Part shown: positions 57,446-64,000 of the stretch, in pieces
Numbering within the stretch: position 1 is the stretch's first letter
Layout: each line of letters begins with the position of its first letter
Assembly: GCA_031274925.1 (NCBI GenBank)
Contig: JAISPL010000023.1
Location: forward strand, 1 to 64,000
DNA from: Syntrophobacterales bacterium
GTDB taxonomy: Bacteria; Desulfobacterota; Syntrophorhabdia; Syntrophorhabdales; Syntrophorhabdaceae
Reading direction: 5' to 3'
DNA: 64,000 bases
Position numbers and translations under genes: made by a program
The notes under the pieces: generated by a model
Database searches by the model: none
The model's input: only the letters and a program-made list of their open reading frames with translations
What the model was told of the DNA's origin: nothing

Positions 57446-57854
57446 GCGGCGCTTGACAGAAATAGTAATGAAACTTGAACGCCCACCCACTTATGACCTG
57501 GCCTTTATTTCTTCTAGGTAACCCTTGCGACTTGACAAACAGGGTCTTTGAGTTAAAAGTCGACAGCTATGCCGCCGAACAGGCCTTTTGTGTGGAAAAA
57601 AACTGGCGATATCGGCGTTGAGATTGACAGAACCAGTCTCCGGTACTTTCGAGAAGTTGTCGAATGTTATGGCCGCCTTTTCCGCGAACTGCCTGGGGTC
57701 GGTTGACATTATCCACACATGTGGGGACGGGCAGCCCCGGCGTTTACCACGCATGGCGCCGCATCTTTCCACGTTCGCCAATTATGTAGTAGAAGTCGCT
57801 TTCCACATATGATAAAGAAATAGAAGCACCCGTACGAAGGCGGGTTGGAAAATT
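57446..57854. other. Spacer between cvpA and the cation transporter
   Basis: A minus-strand frame (57491-57781) contains RQFAEKAAITFDNFSKVPET, but it is not recognised and has no ribosome site. No terminator with a T-run was found. Confidence 0.35.
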
Positions 57855-58646
57855 ATGCAGAAAACGATCTTCACCATATCTAAGATGGATTGTCCTTCGG
57901 AAGAAGGGATGATACGGATGAAGCTGGAAGGGATGGACAATATTCTTTCCCTGCAGTTTGACATACCTGAACGCACGCTTGAGGTATTTCATACGGGCAG
58001 TTATGACGGCCTCCTCGCGGCCCTCAACAGTCTCCATCTCGACACCAAGTTCGTTTCCTCGGAACAGACGGACATGGCGGACACGGAACACCATCTTGAG
58101 GAAAGGCGCGTTCTCTGGCAGGTCCTCGCCATTAACTTCCTCTTTTTTGCCCTCGAGATTTTTACCGGTTTCATCGCCGGATCAATGGGTCTCGTCGCCG
58201 ACAGCCTGGATATGCTGGCGGACAGCGTTGTGTATGGACTTTCTTTGTTTGCCGTGGGGGGAACTACCTCGCGCAAGAAAAAGATCGCCGGAGCGGCTGG
58301 TTATTTCCAGTTTGCCCTAGCACTTTTAGGGTTTACGGAAGTTATCAGGCGTTTTCTCGGATACGGAGAAACCCCGGACTTCCACATCATGATCATTATT
58401 TCCATTCTCGCCCTCGCAGGCAACGCTATCTGTCTCTATCTCCTCCAGAAATCGAGGAGCCGGGAGGCTCACATGCAGGCAAGCATGATCTTCACGTCTA
58501 CCGACGTTATCGTGAACCTCGGCGTCATCACGGCAGGCGTCCTTGTCTATCTTACCGCATCGAGACTACCCGACCTGATTGTAGGGACACTTGTTTTCTT
58601 GCTTGTGACAAGAGGTGCATACAGGATCCTGCAACTCTCGAAGTGA
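57855..58646 (+). CDS. CDF-type cation transporter with N-terminal HMA-like domain
   Basis: Cation-diffusion-facilitator-like exporter of 263 residues. Residues 1-75 form a ferredoxin-like HMA-type domain beginning TIFTISKMDCPSEEGMIRMKL, where the usual CxxC is replaced by a single Cys followed by PSEE. Membrane segments from about 88 carry the CDF TM2 motif GSMGLVADSLDMLADSVVYG with both Asp residues and a later TM5 motif STDVIVNLGVI. The long cytoplasmic C-terminal domain of most CDF proteins is absent. The substrate metal is not predictable. No regulator is adjacent. Confidence 0.82.
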   Translation: MQKTIFTISKMDCPSEEGMIRMKLEGMDNILSLQFDIPERTLEVFHTGSYDGLLAALNSLHLDTKFVSSEQTDMADTEHHLEERRVLWQVLAINFLFFALEIFTGFIAGSMGLVADSLDMLADSVVYGLSLFAVGGTTSRKKKIAGAAGYFQFALALLGFTEVIRRFLGYGETPDFHIMIIISILALAGNAICLYLLQKSRSREAHMQASMIFTSTDVIVNLGVITAGVLVYLTASRLPDLIVGTLVFLLVTRGAYRILQLSK

Positions 58647-59373
58647 CCAGGCCGTGCGTCTTCTTTTTTACGATTCTACTGGAAGCAGTATCTATCAGTT
58701 CCTGATTTCTGTTGTCCAGGACCGGGACACACCAGGTGTACCTTTCCCCTAGACCATTGTCGAGTGGGGTCATGCCCCATCCTTCTTGCCGCGAAAACGA
58801 GAACAAGGCTGCGTGCGCAAATTTCATTGTATGCTGGCCTCTTTTTGTCAGACTGGAATGTATTTCGCCGATAAAGATAAAACAGGTCTTGGGACTCCGC
58901 TTCACAAAGAGCGTGAAAGTTTGCCGAAAAGGTTTCTTTTCTGCTCCCCCAAAAACCGGACGGCAGCGAGGTTTGATTCCTCCATAATTCCATGCTCGTT
59001 GAAGGCCAGGTAGCCAAGGGCACAAAGTCGTAACGATCAGCGTGCCGCAACCGTAATTGGAATAGACTATCGTACGACTGTTTTTACCGCAACCTTCCGC
59101 CACAGAATATGAGAAGACTCACGATGAAGATGTAAGAGAGCGTGGACATGACCGCCCTTCCTGAAATGCACCATTCTTATCGCCCGTGATAGATTCTTTA
59201 TTACTCACCACTATTTCATGGGACGCCTTTTATATATGATAATACGCGAAGAAATAGTATTCCATCTTCTTTCGTGACATAGAAAGATGGCATATTGCCA
59301 CTTGAGGTTCATCCTTGCAAAAAAACTAAACTTCCCATATACTTATTGGTAAGTTTGAGGGAAGGAGGTATCC
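58647..59373. other. Gene-poor stretch with minus-strand coding traces
   Basis: Minus-strand pieces in different frames, such as NEHGIMEESNLAAVRFLGEQ and ESQDLFYLYRRNTFQSDKKR, suggest an old broken gene at about 58680-59090. It is not recognised. The ribosome site GGAGG for the next gene ends this region. Confidence 0.35.
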
Positions 59374-59715
59374 ATGGCCCTGATTGATGATCTCAAGAAA
59401 AAGGCGGAAGAAGGGCTCAAAACCTTAAAAGAGACTGCACAAGATTTCGCTTTCAACGTAGAAAAACAGGCTACAATCGGAAAAAAGAAATACGTGGATA
59501 TATCCAAGCTTCAGCGTGGCGTCCAGAGTCTTCTGGCAGAAATAGGCGAGTATGTTTATGACGAGATAACCTCAGGAAGAAGTCTCACTAAAGACGACCC
59601 TTACGTCACGGAAAGAATAAACCAGATTACAGCCATGAAATCCGAAATAGACACTATTGAAAATGAAATCTCCGAGATCCAGCACAAACAGTCCCCCAAG
59701 AGGAAGTCCGAATAG
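59374..59715 (+). CDS. Hypothetical coiled-coil protein
   Basis: A 113-residue, mostly helical, charged protein: MALIDDLKKKAEEGLKTLKETAQDFAFNVEKQATIGKKKY with regular heptad spacing. A C-terminal helix, EIDTIENEISEIQHKQ, follows. AGGAGG lies six bases before the ATG, so it is likely expressed. No membrane segment or signal. Similar small proteins with 'KQ..IGKKK.VDI..L...I..L..ELG..VY' occur widely in deltaproteobacteria without a known function. Confidence 0.75.
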   Translation: MALIDDLKKKAEEGLKTLKETAQDFAFNVEKQATIGKKKYVDISKLQRGVQSLLAEIGEYVYDEITSGRSLTKDDPYVTERINQITAMKSEIDTIENEISEIQHKQSPKRKSE

Positions 59716-59793
59716 GACGTCATGGTAGGCCCGCGATACTTTTGCCTTAGGTAACACCGGGCGCTCACGAACCGTCGACAAGTCCGTTTCGTT

Positions 59794-60456
59794 CTATTTC
59801 TCTGCGGAGTCCTTGGCTTTTCCCAAACGCGCCACTCCATAAATCAGGACCAAAAGAAGTGCGGAACAGCAGGTGATCACAGCCGGGGTCCAGTAGTGTT
59901 TTGGCGTCGCCCCGTAAAGACCTATTATCCCAAAGGCAATAAAGATCGTGGCGGCAAACCATTTTACGGCCCTCTCCGGGATATTTTTTCCAAGAACGAT
60001 CCCCACGATAATGCCGATAGCGTCGGCAACGAGCATACCGGAGGTAGTTCCCAGCCATACCTGTACCACGTTCGTATATTTTGTCGCGAGGGCCACTGTG
60101 GCAAGCTGGGTCTTATCTCCCATCTCGGCGAAGAAAAACGCCACTGCAACGGTCCAAAAGGGGCTGAAGCTGAATCTCTTGTCTTCATCATTGAGTTTGT
60201 CCCCCCTTAAAGTCCAGAGGCCAAAGAGTATGAAGGACGCCGCAGCAACGATCTGAACATAGTGGAGTGGAACGACATTGGTCAGGTAATGTCCCGCAAG
60301 AGCGGCGCAGAGGTGATTCGCAAGAGTGGCGACAAGTACCCCCCACATAACGGTCTGCCAACGGTATCTCGATGCGAAGGCCATAGCCAGAAGCTGGGTC
60401 TTATCTCCCATCTCGGCGAGAACCACAAATAATAATGATGCAATGTAGGCAGTCAT
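59794..60456 (-). CDS. GDT1/TMEM165-family (UPF0016) manganese exporter
   Basis: Inner-membrane cation/proton antiporter of the CaCA2/UPF0016 group, which in bacteria exports Mn2+ (MneA/MntX). Six or seven helices are visible, with the two hallmark repeats FVVLAEMGDKTQLLAM and FFFAEMGDKTQLATVALA (ExGDKTQ). The ATG at 60456 was chosen because AGAGG lies at suitable spacing; the frame can start at 60465. A probable yybP-ykoY riboswitch sits about 90 bases upstream, matching a Mn-exporter role. Confidence 0.88.
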   Translation of the reverse strand: MTAYIASLLFVVLAEMGDKTQLLAMAFASRYRWQTVMWGVLVATLANHLCAALAGHYLTNVVPLHYVQIVAAASFILFGLWTLRGDKLNDEDKRFSFSPFWTVAVAFFFAEMGDKTQLATVALATKYTNVVQVWLGTTSGMLVADAIGIIVGIVLGKNIPERAVKWFAATIFIAFGIIGLYGATPKHYWTPAVITCCSALLLVLIYGVARLGKAKDSAEK

Positions 60457-60544
60457 ACTATTCATCCTCTTAAGGGCAAAAAACGAAACCTTTAATAATG
60501 ATTTTCTTCAGTCACTCTATTAAGATCTCGTTAATTGGTTCGCA

Positions 60545-60610
60545 CTACCGGTAAGGCCAACCAGAGGCCAGCATGTTGACCTTACCTTTTCAACTACTCC
60601 CATTGAGAAA
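60545..60610 (-). promoter_or_regulatory. Probable yybP-ykoY manganese riboswitch
   Basis: On the minus strand the leader contains GGGAGTAG (60594-60601) and, slightly further on, GTCAACATGCTGG (60568-60580). These are the two conserved signatures (GGGGAGUAG and UCAACAUACU-like) of the yybP-ykoY motif. GGTAAGG and CCTTACC flank the second signature and form the enclosing stem. The element lies between asd and a GDT1-family Mn exporter, the classic target. The expression platform was not resolved. Confidence 0.68.
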
Positions 60611-60640
60611 CGTATATCAGCTTCTATTTCTATCCAAGAA

Positions 60641-61657
60641 CTAAAGATATTTCTTGATCAGTATCTCCGCAACTTGCACAGCGTTAAGGGCAGCGCCTTT
60701 CCTGATGTTGTCGGCCACAACCCACATATTGAGTCCGTGAGGAACCGATTCGTCCCTTCTTATCCTCCCCACGAATGTCGCGTCGCGACCTACCGCATCT
60801 ATGGCCAGAGGGTAGCGTTTCTTCGCCGGATCATCAATGACTTTCACGCCTGGGGCTTTTTTGAGAAGATTCCTTGCCTCGTCCGGGGTAAGGTCTTTTT
60901 CCAATTCCACGTTCACCGACTCGGAGTGACTGTAGAATACTGGCACCCTTACCGTCGTTGCCGTTACGGCAATGCCTTCATCTTCCATGATCTTCTTTGT
61001 CTCGTTCACCATTTTTATCTCTTCCTTGGTATATCCGTTATCAAGAAAGACATCTATATGTGGAAGACAGTTGAAGGCTATCTGGTGTGGATACACCTTC
61101 TTCTCGATCGGTTTGTTATTATAAATGGCAAGCACCTGCCGCTCAAGCTCGTAGATCGCCTTTTTCCCAGTCCCAGATACCGCCTGGTACGTGGAGACCA
61201 CTACCCTCTTGATCTTTGCGGCATCGTGGAGAGGCTTCAAGGCAACCACCATTTGGATTGTGGAGCAGTTAGGATTCGCTATGATGCCCTTCTTGGTATA
61301 GTCCTTTATCGCATGTGCGTTCACTTCCGGGACGACGAGAGGGACGTCGGGGTCCATTCTCCACGCACTCGTGTTATCTATCACTACACATCCGCTCGCA
61401 GCCGCGATAGGGGCAAATTTCTCACTTATGGAGCCTCCAGCTGAAAACAAGCCTATCTGAATATCCTTGAAAGAATCTTCCTTCAGTTCCTCTACGCCTA
61501 CCTCAATACCTTTAAATGTCAACGTCTTCCCTATGCTACGGGAGGACGCGAGAAGAGTCAGCTTTTTCACCGGGAACTTCCTTTGTTCAAGGGTCGCCAC
61601 CATTTCGTTTCCCACAGCGCCTGTGGCTCCCACGACAGCTACATTATATTCTTTCAT
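60641..61657 (-). CDS. asd: Aspartate-semialdehyde dehydrogenase
   Basis: Reduces aspartyl phosphate to aspartate semialdehyde for lysine, threonine, methionine and diaminopimelate. The 338 residues start KEYNVAVVGATGAVGNEMV (NADP Rossmann motif). The catalytic Cys is in ANPNCSTIQMV, with YQAVSGTGKKA and RVPVFYSHSESVNVE. GGAGG precedes the ATG, which overlaps the leuD stop. Co-transcribed with leuA-leuC-leuD. Downstream is the riboswitch for the Mn exporter. Confidence 0.96.
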   Translation of the reverse strand: MKEYNVAVVGATGAVGNEMVATLEQRKFPVKKLTLLASSRSIGKTLTFKGIEVGVEELKEDSFKDIQIGLFSAGGSISEKFAPIAAASGCVVIDNTSAWRMDPDVPLVVPEVNAHAIKDYTKKGIIANPNCSTIQMVVALKPLHDAAKIKRVVVSTYQAVSGTGKKAIYELERQVLAIYNNKPIEKKVYPHQIAFNCLPHIDVFLDNGYTKEEIKMVNETKKIMEDEGIAVTATTVRVPVFYSHSESVNVELEKDLTPDEARNLLKKAPGVKVIDDPAKKRYPLAIDAVGRDATFVGRIRRDESVPHGLNMWVVADNIRKGAALNAVQVAEILIKKYL

Positions 61658-62151
61658 GCTACTTCCTCCAGTTGCTTTTTGAGATATTTTATGAGTCCAC
61701 CTTCATTGATAAGTTCCACCATAAAAGTTGGGATCGGTTTTGCCCGGATTTCTGTCTTCTTACACTTTATAATGCCCGATGTAATATCAACTTCAATCTC
61801 CTCACCTTCTTCGACGAAATCCGCAAGATCGGCCTCAAGGAGCGCCAGTCCTTTGTTAAATGCATTTCTGTAAAAGATCCTTGCAAAACTTTTCGCTACG
61901 ACCAAAGATATGCCAAGAGCGGAAATGGCAATCGGGGCGTGTTCCCTGGAGGAACCACATCCGAAATTGAGGCCCGCCACAATAATATCACCTTTCTTTG
62001 CTTCTCTAGAGAACGATGGGGCTATCGGCTCCATGCAATGTTCTCCTAGTACCGTCGGGTCCGTTGAGGCTAGGTAAATCGCTGGAATAATAATATCCGT
62101 ATCTATGTTGTCTCCGAACTTCCAGACCCCCCCTTTCAGCACAGTTTTCAT
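61654..62151 (-). CDS. leuD: 3-isopropylmalate dehydratase, small subunit
   Basis: Swivel subunit of the leucine-pathway isomerase (also citramalate to beta-methylmalate in related enzymes). At 165 residues it has KFGDNIDTDIIIPAIYL and AGLNFGCGSSREHAPIAI, the hallmark. AAGGAG precedes the ATG. It lies 60 bases after leuC and overlaps asd. Confidence 0.94.
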   Translation of the reverse strand: MKTVLKGGVWKFGDNIDTDIIIPAIYLASTDPTVLGEHCMEPIAPSFSREAKKGDIIVAGLNFGCGSSREHAPIAISALGISLVVAKSFARIFYRNAFNKGLALLEADLADFVEEGEEIEVDITSGIIKCKKTEIRAKPIPTFMVELINEGGLIKYLKKQLEEVA

Positions 62152-62211
62152 TGTAACTCCTTTTTTTCTATGAAATTTGAACTTTCAATCTGTAGGCAAC
62201 GATCCGGTGGT

Positions 62212-63474
62212 TTAAGACACGTCTTCCGGAACTGCAATGGCACCTTTGATCGCACTCGCGGCAGCCACAGCCGGCCCCGACAGATAGACTTCACTTTCGG
62301 GATGTCCCATTCTCCCGATAAAATTCCTGTTTGTTGTCGCCACCGCTCTTTCTCCCCTTGCAAGGATACCCATGTGGCCGCCGAGGCAGGGTCCGCACGT
62401 AGGCGGGGAAATAACGCACCTCGCGTTCAGAAAAATATCGAAGTAGCCCCTATGCATTGCCTCCGCATACACCTCGGGTGTGGCGGGAATAACGATGCAT
62501 CTCATATTGGGAGCGACTTTTTTCCCTTTCAATACTGATGCAGCAATCTCGAGGTCCTCAATCCTGCCGTTCGTACACGAGCCAATTACTACCTGGTCGA
62601 TAGCAATATCTTTCAGATCCGCCGCATCTTTCACATTGGAAGGCAGGGAAGGACAGGCTACTTTCGGCCCAATTGTGCTCACATCAATTTCGATAACCTG
62701 CCTGTAACGTGCATCCTGATCGCTCCTGTACACCTTCGGCGGTCTTTTCCCGCGCTCTTTCACGTAGGCCAGGGTCTTCTCGTCCACATTGAATATACCA
62801 TTTTTCCCGCCTGCCTCTATGGCCATGTTCGCTATGGTAAAGCGGGATTCCATCGAGATGGCAGAAATAGCTTCACCATCAAACTCCATTGCGGAATAAA
62901 GGGCACCGTCAACACCGATCATCCCGATAATATGGAGTATAAGGTCTTTCCCGGTAACCCATTTCCGCCACTGCCCGTGGCAGATAAATTTTATGCTTTC
63001 CGGCACTTTGAGCCAGATTCGTCCAGTTACCATTCCATACGTCAAATCCGTGCTTCCCACGCCGGTGGAAAAAGCGCCGAGGGCTCCATACGTACACGTG
63101 TGGCTGTCCGCACCGATCACCACATCACCTGGGACCACAAGACCCTTTTCCGGAAGAAGTGCGTGCTCAACACCGCATTCCCCGCCCTCATAAAGGTGCT
63201 TGATGCCGTAAGTTTTCGAGAACTCCCGGATAATCTTGCAGTTCTCCGCCGACAGGATATCTTTGGTCGGTGTGAAGTGATCAAGAACAAAGACCACCTT
63301 CTCTGCATCAAATACCTTTTTCGCGCCTGATTTATGAAACTCCTCAAGGGACAAGGGTGCGGTGATATCATTTCCTAGGGCCAGGTCTATCCTCACCTCT
63401 ACAATCTCACCCGGTTCCACATGGTCTCTGTCCGCGTGTGTGGCAAGTATTTTTTCCGTGATTGTCATCCCCAT
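62212..63474 (-). CDS. leuC: 3-isopropylmalate dehydratase, large subunit
   Basis: Aconitase-family [4Fe-4S] subunit. The 420 residues open [23 protein letters not shown] (the archaeal/deltaproteobacterial short type). It has [21 protein letters not shown], the cluster cysteines in GSCTNGR and [13 protein letters not shown], and the C-terminal [20 protein letters not shown]. The ATG directly follows the leuA stop. Works with the adjacent leuD. Confidence 0.95.
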   Translation of the reverse strand: MGMTITEKILATHADRDHVEPGEIVEVRIDLALGNDITAPLSLEEFHKSGAKKVFDAEKVVFVLDHFTPTKDILSAENCKIIREFSKTYGIKHLYEGGECGVEHALLPEKGLVVPGDVVIGADSHTCTYGALGAFSTGVGSTDLTYGMVTGRIWLKVPESIKFICHGQWRKWVTGKDLILHIIGMIGVDGALYSAMEFDGEAISAISMESRFTIANMAIEAGGKNGIFNVDEKTLAYVKERGKRPPKVYRSDQDARYRQVIEIDVSTIGPKVACPSLPSNVKDAADLKDIAIDQVVIGSCTNGRIEDLEIAASVLKGKKVAPNMRCIVIPATPEVYAEAMHRGYFDIFLNARCVISPPTCGPCLGGHMGILARGERAVATTNRNFIGRMGHPESEVYLSGPAVAAASAIKGAIAVPEDVS

Positions 63475-64000
63475 TTAAACACCCTCAACCTTTCTCTTTT
63501 TTACGTATTCCAGCTTATTCAACGCATTGACGTACGCCTTCGCACTGGCAACTATAATGTCCGTATCAGTCCCTTTCCCTATAACAGTAGAACCCTTCTC
63601 TTCTATCTTCACAAACACTTCTCCTTGGGCATCCATATCCTGTGTGATTGAGTTCACGGAAAACTTGAGGAGCTTGCTGTTCGTCTTTGCCAGCTTCTTG
63701 ATAACCTTATATGTTGCATCCACGGGTCCGTCCCCGAACCCTACGTCCTGCAGTATGGCCCCTTCAAGCTCAAGTTTCACCGTGGCTGTGGGTATGACAT
63801 TGTTTCCACATGTAACATTGAGATAGACCATCTTGATTTTCTCTGGCACTTTATAAATCTCGTCCATGATAATCATCTCAATGTCTTCATCGTACACATA
63901 CTTCTTCATATCCGATAGGGTCTTAAACCGTTTGAAAGCCAGGTTGATTTCGGAATCGCTGAAAGCGTAGCCCATTTCCTCAATCCTCTCCCGGAATGCA
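63475..64000 (-). CDS. leuA: 2-isopropylmalate synthase, C-terminal part (runs off window)
   Basis: Only the last 175 residues are in the window. They comprise the end of the linker (REREIEE-like helix, GYAFSDSEINLAFKRFKTLSD) and the LeuA allosteric domain (VTCGNNVIPTATVKLELEGAILQDVGFGDGPVDATYKVI...). The leucine-binding region precedes VNALNKLEYVKKRK. The open frame continues past base 64000. Citramalate synthase is the alternative for the same domain pair. It is directly upstream of leuC with no gap. Confidence 0.9.
   Translation of the reverse strand, partial: AFRERIEEMGYAFSDSEINLAFKRFKTLSDMKKYVYDEDIEMIIMDEIYKVPEKIKMVYLNVTCGNNVIPTATVKLELEGAILQDVGFGDGPVDATYKVIKKLAKTNSKLLKFSVNSITQDMDAQGEVFVKIEEKGSTVIGKGTDTDIIVASAKAYVNALNKLEYVKKRKVEGV

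Noticed and set aside
58552-59103. 183-codon minus-strand frame across the spacer after the cation transporter
   Set aside because: It overlaps the transporter's 3' end antisense, has no ribosome site, and protein-like segments in the same interval lie in other frames.

Overview
The window is bacterial chromosome, most likely from an anaerobic deltaproteobacterium-type organism (Syntrophorhabdus/Desulfobacterota-like). This is an inference from gene content: a CooC-type nickel ATPase, a Rex redox repressor, a selenium-hydroxylase accessory protein (YqeC), a DUF169 protein and the pheS-pheT-ihfA-merR order. No rRNA, tRNA, CRISPR array or complete insertion sequence was seen. Two kinds of DNA alternate: compact, intact housekeeping operons with ATGA overlaps and good Shine-Dalgarno sites, and gene-poor stretches holding decayed genes with frameshifts, nonsense codons and small deletions.

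Layout. 1-505: an IS630 transposase C-terminal remnant and a truncated lipoprotein start. 506-5774 (minus): recO, then cooC-plsC-ftsK-lolA. 5775-7357: decayed DNA, then HU (minus). 8134-10823 (plus): queD, folE2, a lipoprotein and yqeC. 10960-18106 (plus): a metal-resistance island in which every gene is broken (arsA, a small exported protein, and czcC, czcB and czcA homologues). 18345-24442: an intact AddAB-like helicase-nuclease. 24500-26712: DUF4139 and DUF169 proteins. 27143-29230: glgX. 29640-30290: a YgjP-type metalloprotease pseudogene. 30605-36990 (minus): a solute-binding lipoprotein, comM, a mannose-1-phosphate guanylyltransferase, a sirtuin, a P1 peptidase and purE. 37198-39722: a Crp/Fnr regulator and an AI-2E/YtxH/DUF948 envelope group. 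40191-42744 (plus): two tandem aminotransferases behind a transcription attenuator. 42710-45629 (minus): bioD, a DUF350-like remnant, rex and a PatB-type C-S lyase. 46965-54532 (minus): thrS-infC-rpmI-rplT-pheS-pheT-ihfA-merR-lipoprotein. 54750-59373: a decayed M50-like protease, small proteins, CvpA and a CDF-type transporter. 59374-64000: a small helical protein, a GDT1-family manganese exporter with a probable Mn riboswitch, then leuA (partial)-leuC-leuD-asd.

The most striking element is the leader of the aminotransferase operon (40191-40342). A consensus promoter is followed by a 24-codon peptide containing V-F-G-F-Y-Y-Y-F, a long antiterminator hairpin, and an overlapping intrinsic terminator. 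This is textbook ribosome-mediated attenuation and implies that the aminotransferases are controlled by charged tRNA-Tyr/tRNA-Phe. Other points of interest are an apparent AUA start codon for infC, a possible second AUA start for the second aminotransferase, and the concerted decay of the metal-efflux island between intact neighbours.
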